Positions 45,104 through 57,485 are shown, counted from the stretch's first letter. The stretch is 64,000 bases of DNA from Alteromonas sp. IB21 (GCF_016405965.1 NZ_JAEFCD010000008.1:1-64000); one strand, 5' to 3'. Program-made: numbers and translations. Notes: generated by a model from the sequence alone, not told the origin.

Positions 45104-47491
45104 TTACTCTCTTAACGCGGCCCCAAACTCAGATTCCAGACCTTTAACCACAGTATCTACGGCTTGCTGAATTTCAGCTTCTTCCAAGGTTTTATCCGGA
45201 TCTTGTAAATGAAGTGACAAAGCAAGGCTCTTGTAGCCTGGCTCAATTCCCTTGCCTTTGTACTCATCGAACAAGTTTAGAGCAACTAGTTGATTTACGC
45301 CAATTTTTTCTATGTAAGAAAGTACATTTCCTACACGCACTTCATCTTTAACCGTGATAGCAATATCACGACGGTTTGATGGGAAGCGCGATACTGGTAC
45401 GGCTGACGGTAAATTGCGTTCAGTAATGGCATCTACCACCAGTTCGAACACAAATACACGGCCGTTAACACCAAGCAATTTAGTAAACTGCGGGTGTATA
45501 GCACCAATATAGCCAACTTCTTCATCATTAAGCAAAATTTTTGCAGTCATACCAGGGTGTAACGCGCTGTGCTGCCCTGTTACGAATTGGAACTCACCGG
45601 TTTTACCTGTAAGCGCCAGTAGCGCTTCAACGTCTGCTTTTGCATCGAAGAAATCAACCGGGCTGTCGCCCAAGTCCCAATGTTCTTCATTACGACGCCC
45701 TGCTACTACACCACCAATTACTTGTTGTTGCAATACACCATTTGGCGCATCTTGTTGAGGAATAAAGCGTAATCCTGTTTCGAACAGGCGAACGCGCTGT
45801 TGCTGACGCTTCTGATTATACGCAGTAGCACCCAATAAACCTGGCCATAAACTAACGCGCATTATCGACATATCAGATGAAATTGGGTGTGGTAATACCA
45901 TGCCCTTCACATCTGGGAATAACGCGTTTTGTATTTTCGGGTCTACAAACGAGTAAGTAATCGCTTCATTGTAGCCACGGCTTAATAGCAACGACTTCAT
46001 GGTATTTAGCGGCAGCTTGGCTTCCTGAGAAGGCAACATGGCCAAGGTGGCTTGTGGCGCAACGTTTGGAATGTTGTTGTAGCCGTAAACACGCGCAATT
46101 TCTTCAATCAAATCTTCTTCAATTGAAATATCGAAACGATAGCTTGGCGCAACCGCTTCCCAACCTGCTTCGGTTTGCGTTACGTCTAAACCAAGGCGAG
46201 TAAGCATTTCCGTTACTTTTGCATCGTCAATGCTAATACCTAGCACGCGAGCTAAGCGTTCGCGACGAAGCGTAACCGTTGCTTGCTTAGGTAGCTTGTC
46301 TTCAGCCACGGCTTCAACCACAGGGCCAGCTTTACCACCACAAATTTCTAGAACTAGTGCAGTAGCGCGCTCCATAGCTTTACGCTGTAGCTGTGGGTCT
46401 ACTCCACGCTCGTAACGGTGCGACGCATCGGTGTGCAAACCATACTGACGAGCGCGGCCCATAATCGCATCGCGACTAAAGAACGCACTTTCAAGCAAGA
46501 TATCTTGAGTCTCGTCTGTTACACCAGAGTGAAGGCCGCCGAAAATACCCGCCATCGCTAACGCTTTGTTGTCATCAGCAATAACTAACGTATTGCTTTG
46601 CAGCTTAGCTTCGGTTTCGTCAAGCAGCGTCAGCGTTTCGCCTTCATTCGCCATACGCACGTTAATGTTGCCTTCAATGCTGGCAAGGTTAAACGCGTGC
46701 ATTGGCTGGCCAAGCTCTAGCAATACAAAGTTAGTCACATCTACAATGGGGTCTATACTGCGAATACCACAGCGACGAAGCTTTTCAACTAACCACAGTG
46801 GCGATGCCGCATTTACGTTAACGCCTTTAACCACACGGCCTAAGTAACGGGGGCATGCGTCATCAGCGCTTAACGTAATTGATAATTTATCATCAATAGT
46901 CGCCTCTACCGCTGCTACTTCGGGCTCGCACACGTCAAGGTTATTTAGTACACCAACTTCACGAGCAATACCGCGAATACCCAAACAGTCTGCACGGTTT
47001 GGTGTAAGGTCTACTTCAATGGCGTTGTCGTCAAGACCAAGGTAATCGCGAATATCTTCGCCAATAGGTGAATCGGCTGGAAGCTCGATAATACCGTCGT
47101 GGTCGTCGCTAATACCTAGCTCAGAGAAGCTACATAGCATGCCGAATGATGGCTCGCCGCGAAGCTTCGCTTTCTTAATTTTAAAATCGCCTGGCAACAC
47201 AGCGCCAACAACCGCGACCGCTACTTTAATGCCCTGACGGCAGTTAGGCGCACCACAAACGATATCAAGTAGCTCATCGCCACCTACGTTAATTTTGGTT
47301 ACGCGCAGTTTGTCGGCGTTCGGGTGCTGACCGCACTCCACTACTTCACCTACTAGCACGCCTTTAAAATCGCCCGCTACTGGCTCAACGCCGTCTACTT
47401 CCAGGCCAGCCATGCTCAACTGTTCAGACAGCTCATGTGCCGACAGCGACGGGTTAACCCACTCTCTTAACCATTTTTCACTGAATTTCAT
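45104..47491 (-). CDS. pheT: phenylalanyl-tRNA synthetase beta subunit
   Basis: A 795-residue beta subunit of PheRS. Domains: N-terminal [36 protein letters not shown], tRNA-binding fold ([27 protein letters not shown]), the B3/4 editing region with PRYLGRVV and [19 protein letters not shown]5 region, catalytic-like core, and C-terminal ferredoxin-like anticodon-binding domain ([15 protein letters not shown]). The length is normal. ATG 47491, 15 bases after pheS stop. Confidence 0.97.
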   Translation of the reverse strand: MKFSEKWLREWVNPSLSAHELSEQLSMAGLEVDGVEPVAGDFKGVLVGEVVECGQHPNADKLRVTKINVGGDELLDIVCGAPNCRQGIKVAVAVVGAVLPGDFKIKKAKLRGEPSFGMLCSFSELGISDDHDGIIELPADSPIGEDIRDYLGLDDNAIEVDLTPNRADCLGIRGIAREVGVLNNLDVCEPEVAAVEATIDDKLSITLSADDACPRYLGRVVKGVNVNAASPLWLVEKLRRCGIRSIDPIVDVTNFVLLELGQPMHAFNLASIEGNINVRMANEGETLTLLDETEAKLQSNTLVIADDNKALAMAGIFGGLHSGVTDETQDILLESAFFSRDAIMGRARQYGLHTDASHRYERGVDPQLQRKAMERATALVLEICGGKAGPVVEAVAEDKLPKQATVTLRRERLARVLGISIDDAKVTEMLTRLGLDVTQTEAGWEAVAPSYRFDISIEEDLIEEIARVYGYNNIPNVAPQATLAMLPSQEAKLPLNTMKSLLLSRGYNEAITYSFVDPKIQNALFPDVKGMVLPHPISSDMSIMRVSLWPGLLGATAYNQKRQQQRVRLFETGLRFIPQQDAPNGVLQQQVIGGVVAGRRNEEHWDLGDSPVDFFDAKADVEALLALTGKTGEFQFVTGQHSALHPGMTAKILLNDEEVGYIGAIHPQFTKLLGVNGRVFVFELVVDAITERNLPSAVPVSRFPSNRRDIAITVKDEVRVGNVLSYIEKIGVNQLVALNLFDEYKGKGIEPGYKSLALSLHLQDPDKTLEEAEIQQAVDTVVKGLESEFGAALRE

Positions 47492-47505
47492 GTGTACTCT
47501 CTGCC

Positions 47506-48498
<993 letters not shown>

Positions 48499-48697
48499 TT
48501 ACATGATGACTGCATGGCCAAAGCATAGGAAGAATTTTTCTGTGCGCTAAGGCTTGCCTGAAATAAAAGCGGTAGTTTACACGAGTGACAGATACAAGGG
48601 CTAGCCTATATGGCTGATATTGACAAATTTTCTTGTAAAAGATGCTATTTGAAAGACGTTGTCTAAGCGTTTGAAGAAAACAGAGGCGAGAAAACGA

Positions 48698-48726
48698 AAA
48701 AAGGCGAGCATCCTGCTCGCCTTTTT
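48698..48726 (-). terminator. terminator after rplT
   Basis: 13-bp stem AAAAAGGCGAGCA (48698-48710) / TGCTCGCCTTTTT (48714-48726), loop TCC, about 30 bases past the rplT stop at 48758. It separates the infC-rpmI-rplT transcript from pheST and could also act as a partial terminator. Confidence 0.9.
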
Positions 48727-48757
48727 CCGAAAGAACTTAAACTTAATTAGTTAATAA

Positions 48758-49117
<360 letters not shown>

Positions 49118-49132
49118 TCAGTCTCCTAAGTC

Positions 49133-49330
49133 TTATACGTAAGGCAACATGCGCTGAACCAATTTGGTATCAGAGTCATGAACCAGTTTTTTGCCACGAA
49201 GGTGACGTTTACGCTTAGAGCTCTTCTTAGTCAAAATGTGACGTAAGTGAGACTGTTTGCTTTTAAAGCGGCCAGAACCCGTTTTCTTGAAACGCTTGGC
49301 GGCACCGCTTACAGTTTTCATTTTAGGCAT
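49133..49330 (-). CDS. rpmI: 50S ribosomal protein L35
   Basis: A 65-residue basic ribosomal protein, [44 protein letters not shown]. It lies between infC and rplT, 18 bases before rplT, in the expected order. Confidence 0.97.
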   Translation of the reverse strand: MPKMKTVSGAAKRFKKTGSGRFKSKQSHLRHILTKKSSKRKRHLRGKKLVHDSDTKLVQRMLPYV

Positions 49331-49447
49331 TGCTAAAACTCCGCATTGTTAATATCGGTATTTATTGTGTTGCAGTCACGTCATACCGGTTAATGTTTAG
49401 CAGCAAGGTGTTTAAGGGTGCAGATTCCTTAAAACTTTAGACCGTTA

Positions 49448-49987
49448 CTACTTCTTATTTGGGGCGAGCACCATGATCATCTGACGGCCTTCCACACGAC
49501 GTGGGAAAGACTCGCATGTAGCGACTTCTTCTAAATCCGTTTTAACGCGGTTTAGTAGGTCGATACCGATGTCTTGGTGCGCCATTTCACGTCCGCGGAA
49601 ACGGATCGTAACTTTGGCTTTATCACCACCTTCAAGAAAGCGACGCAGGTTGCGCAGTTTGACCTGGTAATCGCCTTCATCAGTGCCAGGGCGAAATTTA
49701 ATCTCCTTGACCTGAATTTGCTTCTGTTTTTTCTTCTGCTCTTTTTGAGCTTTACTTTTTTCGAAGAGGAATTTGCCATAGTCCATAACTTTACAGACTG
49801 GCGGCTCGGCATTCGGACTGATTTCTACTAGATCTAGGCTCGCTTCTTCAGCGGCACGCGTAGCATCTGCTAGCGAAACCACACCAACCTGTTCACCGTC
49901 TTTGCCAATTAATCTTACTTCTCTGGCTTTAATCTCATCGTTAATGCGGGCTTTGTCGCCCTGAGCCTTATTGTTAGCGCCTTTAAT
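49448..49987 (-). CDS. infC: translation initiation factor IF-3, AUU start
   Basis: IF-3 of 179 residues. ATG and GTG starts in this frame would give only a shorter protein (longest from 49882) that lacks the N-domain. Reading upstream gives [34 protein letters not shown], the normal start of IF-3, from an ATT codon at 49985-49987 with GGAGG nearby upstream. AUU initiation is the known autoregulatory feature of gammaproteobacterial infC: IF-3 itself discriminates against it. The rest ([43 protein letters not shown]) is canonical. It lies between thrS and rpmI. Confidence 0.95.
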   Translation of the reverse strand: MKGANNKAQGDKARINDEIKAREVRLIGKDGEQVGVVSLADATRAAEEASLDLVEISPNAEPPVCKVMDYGKFLFEKSKAQKEQKKKQKQIQVKEIKFRPGTDEGDYQVKLRNLRRFLEGGDKAKVTIRFRGREMAHQDIGIDLLNRVKTDLEEVATCESFPRRVEGRQMIMVLAPNKK

Positions 49988-50100
49988 GTGCTATTCCTCC
50001 AAACATTTAATTCTTCTGCCTGCTTTTGGGTGATTCGTATGAATCGGAAAATAAAACCAAAAGCAGACACCTTGTTGTGCATTATACACAAATTGCTCAA

Positions 50101-52017
50101 CTATTTAATTGTCTTTTCTACAACTTCTTGTTGAGCCATGGCAATAAAGTCTTCTAGGCGCATTTTGCCTAGGTCGTCACCGCGGCGAGAGCGCACTGCT
50201 ACTTCACCCGCTTCCATTTCTTTATCGCCCACAACTAGCATATATGGAATACGCTTTAATGTGTGCTCGCGGATTTTAAAGCCGATCTTCTCATTTCGCA
50301 AGTCAGACTTTGCTCTAAACCCTAAATCGTGCAGTTTTTTTACACAATCTGATGCATATTCAGCTTGTTTGTCAGTAATGTTCATTACCACAACTTGCTG
50401 AGGTGCCAACCACAGTGGGAAGAAGCCTGCGAATTCTTCGGTTAAAATACCGATGAAACGCTCAAGTGAACCCAAAATAGCGCGGTGAATCATTACCGGC
50501 ACTTTGCGCTCACCGTCTTCAGCTACATAAGTTGAACCCAAGCGACCTGGCATTGAGAAATCTAGCTGTACGGTTCCGCACTGCCATGCACGGTCTAAGC
50601 AATCGTGCAGTGTAAACTCAATTTTCGGTCCGTAGAACGCACCTTCTCCAGGCTGATAATCGAACTCGATGTCATTGGCTTTAAGTGCATCCGCAAGCGC
50701 AGCTTCTGATTTGTCCCAAATCTCGTCAGCACCTACACGCTTTTCTGGGCGAGTAGATAATTTGACTTTGATGTTTTCGAAACCAAACGCAGCGTATGTC
50801 TCATACACCATTTTAATACAGCCACTTACCTCATCTAGGATCTGTTCTTCTGTACAAAAGATATGAGCATCGTCTTGGGTAAAACCACGAACACGCATAA
50901 GACCGTGAAGTGCACCCGATGGTTCATTTCGGTGACAACAGCCAAACTCAGCCATACGAAGCGGTAAGTCGCGGTACGATTTCAAACCTTGGTTGAAAAT
51001 TTGTACGTGGCCTGGGCAGTTCATTGGCTTAACGGCATATTCACGCTTTTCAGACTCAGTGGTGAACATGTTTTCAGCGTACTTGTCCCAGTGACCTGAT
51101 TTTTCCCACAAAGAGCGGTCCATCATTAATGGGCCTTTTACTTCGTCGTAGCCATATTCACGCAGCTTTTTACGCACGTAGCCTTCTAGCTCGGTGTAAA
51201 TAGACCAGCCATCGTTGTGCCAAAATACCATGCCCGGCGCTTCTTCTTGCCAATGGAACAGATTAAGCGCTTTACCGATTTTACGGTGGTCGCGCTTTTC
51301 AGCTTCTTCTAAGCGCTGTAAGTAAGAATTGAGTTGCTTCTTGTCAGCCCACGCTGTGCCGTAGATACGCTGTAGCATTTTGTTGTCGCTGTCGCCACGC
51401 CAGTATGCGCCTGCTACTTTCATAAGTTTGAAATGATGGCAGAACTTCATGTTAGGAACGTGCGGGCCACGACACATATCGGTGTATTCATCGTGGTGAT
51501 AAAGTGCTGGGCGGTCGTCCTTACTGATGTTTTCATCGAGGATTTCCATTTTGTAGCTTTCGCCGCGCGCTTCAAACGCATCGCGAGCGTCTTGCCAGCT
51601 CACTTTATTCTTAACTACGTTGTAATTGGTTTTCGCCAATTCAAGCATACGCTTTTCTAATTTGGCTAAATCTTCCTGGGTCAGGCTCTCTTCCATATCA
51701 ACGTCATAGTAAAAGCCGTTGTCGATAACTGGGCCGATAGCCATTTTGGTGTTAGGCCAAAGTTGTTTGATAGCGTGGCCTAACAAGTGCGCACAGCTGT
51801 GACGAAGAATTTCTAAACCTTCATCGTCTTTTGCAGTGATAATTTGAAGTTGTGCGTCTGCGTCAATCATATCAACGGCGTCTACTAACTCGCCGTTTAC
51901 TTTTCCTGCAATGGTTGCTTTGGCTAAACCAGGGCCAATGTCGTTTGCAACCTCTAGTACAGAAACAGCGTTATCGAAAGCGCGTTGGCTTCCATCAGGA
52001 AGGGTAATTACAGGCAT
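50101..52017 (-). CDS. thrS: threonyl-tRNA synthetase
   Basis: A 638-residue class II synthetase. N-terminal TGS-like domain ([23 protein letters not shown]), editing domain with [19 protein letters not shown] and [10 protein letters not shown] (tRNA-editing Cys/His ligands), catalytic domain with [15 protein letters not shown] and the core zinc ligands ([10 protein letters not shown]), then anticodon-binding domain ([27 protein letters not shown]). I take ATG 52017 with AAGGA upstream; the longer frame (52095) has no homologous start. It heads the infC-rpmI-rplT row. Confidence 0.96.
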   Translation of the reverse strand: MPVITLPDGSQRAFDNAVSVLEVANDIGPGLAKATIAGKVNGELVDAVDMIDADAQLQIITAKDDEGLEILRHSCAHLLGHAIKQLWPNTKMAIGPVIDNGFYYDVDMEESLTQEDLAKLEKRMLELAKTNYNVVKNKVSWQDARDAFEARGESYKMEILDENISKDDRPALYHHDEYTDMCRGPHVPNMKFCHHFKLMKVAGAYWRGDSDNKMLQRIYGTAWADKKQLNSYLQRLEEAEKRDHRKIGKALNLFHWQEEAPGMVFWHNDGWSIYTELEGYVRKKLREYGYDEVKGPLMMDRSLWEKSGHWDKYAENMFTTESEKREYAVKPMNCPGHVQIFNQGLKSYRDLPLRMAEFGCCHRNEPSGALHGLMRVRGFTQDDAHIFCTEEQILDEVSGCIKMVYETYAAFGFENIKVKLSTRPEKRVGADEIWDKSEAALADALKANDIEFDYQPGEGAFYGPKIEFTLHDCLDRAWQCGTVQLDFSMPGRLGSTYVAEDGERKVPVMIHRAILGSLERFIGILTEEFAGFFPLWLAPQQVVVMNITDKQAEYASDCVKKLHDLGFRAKSDLRNEKIGFKIREHTLKRIPYMLVVGDKEMEAGEVAVRSRRGDDLGKMRLEDFIAMAQQEVVEKTIK

Positions 52018-52445
52018 TTTAATTCCTTTACAGTGGTGACGCCTACTCTGCGCCACATGCATCTTTTTGAAAAAGTTAATTGTGCGCGTTGGCACTCGTA
52101 CGTTGCTCTACGTAAAAGCAAGGGGTGGATTATAACTAGTGTAGGGGCAACTTCAATATTCAAGAGCCGTGTTTAGCTAAATAATGCCTGTTCGCTCTTT
52201 AAAATAAAAATTTTGGATTCGGATTTGTGCATTTGTTGTTTTCTTATCCCATACTTCAAATAAATGCGAAAAGTCTTTCTGACGCTATGCTTATGTGGTG
52301 ATTTTTTGTATCTGACGATTGCAGAAATACCTTGGTCGCACTTATTTGTGAAATGGAACTCACTACTTATGAAAACGAAATCAGTGAAAATTAAAACCTG
52401 TTAAAAACCTAAGCCTGTTAAACACAGTGCGTACAGAGCGTTTAT
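52018..52445. other. 428-base divergent region with thrS leader hairpin
   Basis: Between thrS and the fructosamine kinase gene. On the minus strand a small hairpin UUGCUU / GAGCAA (52116-52121 and 52103-52108) has a 7-base loop UUACGUA containing CGU. In E. coli thrS an anticodon-like leader hairpin with CGU lets ThrRS repress its own translation, so this may be similar, though it lies about 86 bases before the start codon and the alignment is unchecked. No repeat core was found. Confidence 0.4.
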
Positions 52446-53330
52446 ATGTGGCATTTTATTAGCGAGCATATTTCAGACGAAACACAGCAATTTTTTAGCT
52501 GTCAGAAAGCTGAGCGCGTAAGCGGCGGCGATACCCACGACAGTTTTATTATTAAAGACAGTACACATCGCTATTTTGTTAAAACAAGACGCTACGACGA
52601 TACGCAGCAACTCTTCCTTGAGGCTGAAGGGCTTAACGCAATAGCAAGCTCACAAACTATTGCTACCCCCCGCGTTATTTGCCACGGCATAACTACTAAC
52701 GAAACACCCAATATGGAATATTTGGTGCTTTCACATATTCGGTTTGTTGAACCTAGCGCCGAGCGCTACTTTACCCTTGGTCAACAGTTAGCGTCATTGC
52801 ATGCCCTGAACGCTTACACTAGCTATGGATGGCCTCACGACAATTATATTGGTGTAAACGTGCAAACTAACGGTCGAATGGCGTCATGGGCAGACTTTTT
52901 CGCGGAAAAGCGCATTGGCAGTATGCTCGAGCGCTTATCCTCAGCAGGGCTTTGGAGCAAAAAAGAGGGCGATATTGACGGTATTGTTACTCACGTGCGG
53001 CACCTGCTTAGCCTGCATCAACCTCACCCTTCACTTTTACACGGCGACTTATGGACGGGAAATGCTGGCTTTAATAGTAAAGGGCCTATTTTGTATGATC
53101 CCGCCGTTTACGTAGGGGACCGCGAGACGGATTTAGCCATGGCAGAATTGTTCGGAGGCTTCCCCCAATCTTTCTTTGATGGCTACCATACACATTCGCC
53201 TATCGAAAAAAATTACCAATTAAGAAAACCAATCTACCAGCTTTACCATATTTTAAATCACGGGTTATTATTCGGCGCGCATTACATAGCACAAGCAAAA
53301 CAGCTTTTAGACGATATCTATAGGTCCTAA
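52446..53330 (+). CDS. fructosamine kinase family protein
   Basis: A 294-residue APH-like small-molecule kinase of the fructosamine/ketosamine-3-kinase family, which repairs glycated proteins. Visible are VSGGDTHDSFIIKD (glycine loop), RYFVKTR (ATP lysine), the catalytic loop LHGDLWTGNAGF, and YDPAVYVGDRETDLAMAELFGGFPQSFF. ATG 52446. It starts a row of three plus-strand genes. Confidence 0.9.
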   Translation: MWHFISEHISDETQQFFSCQKAERVSGGDTHDSFIIKDSTHRYFVKTRRYDDTQQLFLEAEGLNAIASSQTIATPRVICHGITTNETPNMEYLVLSHIRFVEPSAERYFTLGQQLASLHALNAYTSYGWPHDNYIGVNVQTNGRMASWADFFAEKRIGSMLERLSSAGLWSKKEGDIDGIVTHVRHLLSLHQPHPSLLHGDLWTGNAGFNSKGPILYDPAVYVGDRETDLAMAELFGGFPQSFFDGYHTHSPIEKNYQLRKPIYQLYHILNHGLLFGAHYIAQAKQLLDDIYRS

Positions 53331-53380
53331 CGACGCTATAACCGCCGAACGCGAATTTGAAATAGAGAGCGACTTAAATT

Positions 53381-54130
53381 ATGACAGACTCAGGCCCTGT
53401 TGCACTGATTACCGGGGCAGCGAAGCGTATTGGTGCAGCTATGGCATCGCGATTACACAGCGAAGGCTTTCGCGTGATTATCCACTATGGTCATTCAAAA
53501 GACGATGCACACACCCTTGCACAAAAACTCAATGACATCCGCCCCGAGTCTGCCACCTGCTTGCAGGCTAACTTATGCGATAGCGAAGAGGTAAAGGCCC
53601 TAAGCGATAATGCAGTAAGCGTGTGGGGACAGCTGGATGTGCTTGTTAACAATGCGTCGAGTTTTTACCCGACTCCAATTGGCAGCATTTCTGAAGATGA
53701 CTGGCTGTCGTTAGTGGGAAGCAATGTAAAAGGCCCACTGTTTTTATCTCAAGCGTTAGCCCCTGCGCTTAGAAAAACGAAAGGCTGCATTGTTAATATG
53801 GTAGACATGCACATTGACCGCCCATTGCCTAAACACAGTGTTTATTTACTGGCGAAGTCTGGGCTTGCTTCGCTCACCCAATCGCTGGCGATAGATTTAG
53901 CACCCGACATTCGTGTAAATGGTATAGGTCCTGGCGCAATACTCTGGCCAGAGAGGGAAATGGAAGACGATGAAAAAGACAAGTTGTTGTCGAGTATTCC
54001 TTTAGGCGAACTGGGCAAACCTGACGATATTGCTCAAACGCTTTCATTTTTAGTGTCGGCATCTTATGTCACCGGCCAGATTATTTTTGTAGACGGTGGA
54101 CGTAGCCTATTCACAGGAGCATCGGCATGA
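53381..54130 (+). CDS. SDR oxidoreductase, pteridine reductase-like
   Basis: A 249-residue short-chain dehydrogenase. TGAAKRIGAAMA is the cofactor glycine motif, NNASSFYPTPIG follows the NNA(S/G) pattern, and YLLAKSGLASLTQSLA gives the catalytic Tyr-Lys (YxxxK). MVDMHIDRPL in the active-site loop and VNGIGPGAILWPE resemble bacterial pteridine reductases such as FolM/PTR1. It probably reduces a pterin; this is inferred. Its stop overlaps the next gene (ATGA at 54127). Confidence 0.82.
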   Translation: MTDSGPVALITGAAKRIGAAMASRLHSEGFRVIIHYGHSKDDAHTLAQKLNDIRPESATCLQANLCDSEEVKALSDNAVSVWGQLDVLVNNASSFYPTPIGSISEDDWLSLVGSNVKGPLFLSQALAPALRKTKGCIVNMVDMHIDRPLPKHSVYLLAKSGLASLTQSLAIDLAPDIRVNGIGPGAILWPEREMEDDEKDKLLSSIPLGELGKPDDIAQTLSFLVSASYVTGQIIFVDGGRSLFTGASA

Positions 54131-55200
54131 AAAAACCTGCGCTTAACGCGGTAATACGTTGCGGTGCTGTTAGCATTGCTGCGCTATCACTGATAGGCTG
54201 CTTTGGAGGCACTACCGTCAAACACAGTTTGGAGGACTACGCCGAACGCATTTCCCGAGTACTCGACATGCCTCTGCCGGCGTCATTCGAGAAGGGTATT
54301 GTAGCGCCATTACCTAAGTTAACCGACTCAGCTACCCTTAAGCACACTATTGAAGGCATAAGTATAAACTTACGGGAGTTCTATGCGTTACAAGACTGTG
54401 AGTTAGGAACTGTGGTGGCAGAGCGCAATACTTCGCTAGGCAAAAGTCAGCTACCTTCACAAAGGTTGGTGCATGAAAGTAAATTGCTTACCGTTTTAAA
54501 AGACTGTGAAGCAGCACTCAAAGAGACAGAAAATGATGCCACTACTCAACTCGCCAATACAATCGCGTCTTGGCGCGAACAAAAAACGTTAGATTACGCC
54601 AAGACATGGGGAAATCTCATTCAGGCAAGCCAAGAGTTGCGCCTGGCCCTTAATACACCAGAACGCTTGCTATCTGTTGAAAACAATAAAGACGCGTTAT
54701 CAAGTGTAAACGCGCTGTTCTTCGTAGATACATTAAACAGCGCAGAAAGCCTCGAAAACCCCATTGATAGCACTGAGTTAGAGGAGCAATTGCAAATTAT
54801 ACGCAGTGCGCGTTTACCGGCCACGCTGTGGCAAACACAGCAAACTCTGACCTATGCACTATCTGAACTTACCCCCGTACTGAGCGCCAAGCTTGCTGCT
54901 GTGAGTTGCCCTGATGGCAGAGCCAGCGATCAGGCAGAAATTCTGCGCAATGTGTTTTATCTCTTCTTCATCGAGCAAATTCAGCCAGTAGGGAGCTTAG
55001 TTAACCAATATCACTACAAGCTTATGCCCTTATGGGATGCGTGGCTTAGTGACCCATCGCTGCATGTCGACCTTAAAGCCTATATCGAATCACAAAGCAA
55101 AGAAGGCTTCAAACAATACAGCCAGGCGATGCAAGCGCACGTGGCTCTTTGGCAAGAGTTTTTAGGTCGCTGTAACTTATCGCCTGTTGCCCCTGTCTGA
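54127..55200 (+). CDS. DUF3080-like lipoprotein
   Basis: A 357-residue lipoprotein with signal peptide and lipobox SLIGC (cysteine near residue 25). The rest is helical (LEDYAERISRVLDMPLPASFEKG; LQDCELGTVVAERNTSLGKSQ; LRSARLPATLWQTQQ pattern), resembling DUF3080 proteins of Alteromonadales, from memory. No function is known. It overlaps the SDR gene and may be co-translated with it. Confidence 0.7.
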   Translation: MKKPALNAVIRCGAVSIAALSLIGCFGGTTVKHSLEDYAERISRVLDMPLPASFEKGIVAPLPKLTDSATLKHTIEGISINLREFYALQDCELGTVVAERNTSLGKSQLPSQRLVHESKLLTVLKDCEAALKETENDATTQLANTIASWREQKTLDYAKTWGNLIQASQELRLALNTPERLLSVENNKDALSSVNALFFVDTLNSAESLENPIDSTELEEQLQIIRSARLPATLWQTQQTLTYALSELTPVLSAKLAAVSCPDGRASDQAEILRNVFYLFFIEQIQPVGSLVNQYHYKLMPLWDAWLSDPSLHVDLKAYIESQSKEGFKQYSQAMQAHVALWQEFLGRCNLSPVAPV

Positions 55201-55337
55201 TAAAACTCGACGCTATGTTGCACAAAACACATTAAAGAAAACATTGGAAGGCTGTACACAGACGCGTCCAGAGAAGCGCATCACAAGGTAAAGTGACTGG
55301 TAAAGCGGTAGGTACAGGTACAGCTATAGAAATCGAA

Positions 55338-55358
55338 AAGCCGCTGTGAAAGCGGCTT
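55338..55358. terminator. terminator between DUF3080 and mscS
   Basis: 8-bp stem AAGCCGCT (55338-55345) / AGCGGCTT (55351-55358) with a 5-base loop, between the two convergent genes. Weak T-tracts on either side. Confidence 0.65.
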
Positions 55359-55364
55359 GTTTGG

Positions 55365-56657
55365 CTAAAGAATATTCTCCCCTGCCTCAGGATCTCTTGA
55401 TTTTCGTGCCTGCTCTCTTATTTCGTGCGCGTCAGAGGTTACGTCGTCTTCCCCCTGCTGAGCCTTAACCAAATTTTTAGCAGCACTTGACGCTGCGTGC
55501 TGCGTATCTTTGCTCTTGTTGTGAGCATCGGCGTTAACTGCGTTTACCGCAACGGCATCTTCTGCCTTATCGTCAATGTTCTCGTCTTTGTGCCCGTCTC
55601 CGCTATTGCCTTTCCGCTTTTCAATCTCGTCATTCGGCTGGCCGTAAGTATCATTCTGTGATGAGAATTGAGACGCTGGCTTTTCTTTTCTCTCATATTT
55701 TTCGTTAATGCCTTCGATTTTTGCAGTGTTCACCCCTTTTACGGTAAGGCCCTGAGGGAAAATAATTTCACGCGCATCGTCAGGCATACTAATGCCCGCA
55801 TCCAGAAAGGCTAGCGTAATATTACGCATTAACACCGATGACATTTTAACCACACTGGTTTTCTCTACATCCACCCAAAAGTAAACTTTTAAATTGTAAG
55901 TAGATGAGCCAAGCTCATCGATAAGTATTTGTGGTTCGGGGTCGCGTAGTACGTTTTCTTGCCCCATCGTGATTTGACGTGCCATTTGTTGCGCATGCTG
56001 GATGTCTGCATCATAGCCGACACCCACAATAAATTGCCCCCGCATTAGCGGGTTAGCGGTAAGATTTTTGATAACGCCTTTGTAAATAGTGGCGTTAGGA
56101 ATTTGAATATGATTCCCATCGAAATCTACCAGCGTTGTGGCTCTGGCAGTAACCTTTTGAACAATGCCGGTAAAGTCATTAACCTGAACAATATCGCCAA
56201 TTTTGAAGGGGCGTTGAATAGTAAGCAACAAGCTAGAAATAAAGTTTTCGGCAATATCTCTAAACGCAAACCCGAGTATAAGGCCAACAACGCCCGTTCC
56301 ACTTACCACTGCAATCGCAAACCCTGTTAGCCCTGCTAAAAACAAAAACAAATAAATGCCAAGCAAAATGAGTACTAAACTTATACTTCGCTGAATAACT
56401 GACCGCAACAGCGGTGACGTCGTGGTTCGGGTAAGCGGCTTTACCAGAACCTTTGCAACATAAGGTGCCAGCAATATAAACACCAGCATGACTACCACAC
56501 CAAGGGCTAACCCGGGCAAACGATAGACAAAGTTACTCCAGAGCTCTGACAGTAAAGATTGGGCGTTAGATAAACTGGTTACCCCACCGCCTTCATCACT
56601 TTGCAAAAACGTAGCGAAAGGCGAAAGCCACTGAATTGATAATAGCGTTGATAACAT
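55365..56657 (-). CDS. small-conductance mechanosensitive channel (MscS family)
   Basis: A 430-residue MscS-type channel that opens on membrane tension to release osmolytes. Three spans: LALGVVVMLVFILLAPYVAKVL, LVLILLGIYLFLFLAGLTGFAIAVVSGTGVVGLILGFAFRDIAENFISSLLL (pore helix), then the beta domain (QRPFKIGDIVQVNDFTGIVQKVTARATTLVDFDGNHIQIPNATIYKGVIKNLTANPLMRG). The last 110 residues form a hydrophilic, Lys/Asp/Ala/Gln-rich tail without known motifs, longer than usual. A GACACCCA copy (56019-56026) lies in the conserved part. ATG 56657 follows AAGGA. Confidence 0.92.
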   Translation of the reverse strand: MLSTLLSIQWLSPFATFLQSDEGGGVTSLSNAQSLLSELWSNFVYRLPGLALGVVVMLVFILLAPYVAKVLVKPLTRTTTSPLLRSVIQRSISLVLILLGIYLFLFLAGLTGFAIAVVSGTGVVGLILGFAFRDIAENFISSLLLTIQRPFKIGDIVQVNDFTGIVQKVTARATTLVDFDGNHIQIPNATIYKGVIKNLTANPLMRGQFIVGVGYDADIQHAQQMARQITMGQENVLRDPEPQILIDELGSSTYNLKVYFWVDVEKTSVVKMSSVLMRNITLAFLDAGISMPDDAREIIFPQGLTVKGVNTAKIEGINEKYERKEKPASQFSSQNDTYGQPNDEIEKRKGNSGDGHKDENIDDKAEDAVAVNAVNADAHNKSKDTQHAASSAAKNLVKAQQGEDDVTSDAHEIREQARKSRDPEAGENIL

Positions 56658-56802
56658 AACCTAGTTCCTTGGTACGATGTTGTTGCATTCGCATGTTGTT
56701 GCGGCTTCAAATAACCCTAGGCGGACACCGCTTAGCCTGACTATCAAAGCGATATGCGAACAGGAATTCCCAGCGCAAATGCACAAGCGTTTATAAAACG
56801 TT

Positions 56803-57429
56803 TTACGCCGCTACGACGAGATAAGATCCCAACCCTATTGTGAAAAGAAAACTTCCCCAGATAGCATGCTCAATCACCACCACTGGCGTAGAATTGGTAT
56901 GCATGTAGCGATAGCCAAAAATAGCGCCGCCAATCCAAGACACCACCACTGCAACCCAGTTTCCATAAACCAAGTGTGCTAAGCCAAATAGAAAAGTACT
57001 TAATGCCCAGCGTGCATACTTAGAGGGTAAGATGCGCTTATAGCGATGGAAAAAGTAAGTGCGAAAAATAATTTCTTGGGGAATAACCGATACTATCGGG
57101 TAAATAAGCAGCGTGGCCACCCACATCCAGGGTTGGTTCAGGGGCCAATGTAAAAAGAGTTCTGGCTTTAAAAAATAGACCACCAGCGCAAGCAGGCTAG
57201 CCCAAGGTAAAAACAGCCTAAGCGTGCTTTTCAAATGAATTTTATAGTCGTCCCAATGCCATAACTTAATGCGCTTAAATTGTTTGTCTGCTAACAAGAT
57301 AGCCAAACAGCAAAGCCCCATTATGCCCAAAATTGGCATGAGGTAGTCCGCGAAATGTTTAATCCAGTACAGCACGGCAAAGGGCAGCGCTACAAATAGC
57401 AAGATCAATTCTGACCACAGCTTTGCCAC
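56803..57429 (-). CDS. CPBP-family membrane protease
   Basis: A 208-residue membrane protein with about six spans of the CPBP (CAAX protease/bacteriocin-processing) family. PQEIIFRTYFFHRY (motif 1; the first glutamate of EExxxR is Gln), FGLAHLVYGN (motif 2, FxxxH) and EHAIWGSFLF (motif 3) are visible. The changed first residue may alter activity. GTG 57429 follows GGGGGAG. A perfect-arm palindrome lies just upstream (57466-57485). The substrate is unknown. Confidence 0.82.
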   Translation of the reverse strand: MAKLWSELILLFVALPFAVLYWIKHFADYLMPILGIMGLCCLAILLADKQFKRIKLWHWDDYKIHLKSTLRLFLPWASLLALVVYFLKPELFLHWPLNQPWMWVATLLIYPIVSVIPQEIIFRTYFFHRYKRILPSKYARWALSTFLFGLAHLVYGNWVAVVVSWIGGAIFGYRYMHTNSTPVVVIEHAIWGSFLFTIGLGSYLVVAA

Positions 57430-57465
57430 AACTCCCCCCCTTCTAAAAACGCTAGCCGTTCGCCC

Positions 57466-57485
57466 CCTGTTAATCTATTAACAGG
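57466..57485. promoter_or_regulatory. operator-like palindrome upstream of the CPBP gene
   Basis: CCTGTTAAT and ATTAACAGG (9-bp perfect arms) flank a 2-base centre, 37 bases before the CPBP start. The centre is too small for a hairpin, so a dimeric DNA-binding protein site is more likely. The rest of 57430-57826 holds no gene I can support. Confidence 0.5.
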
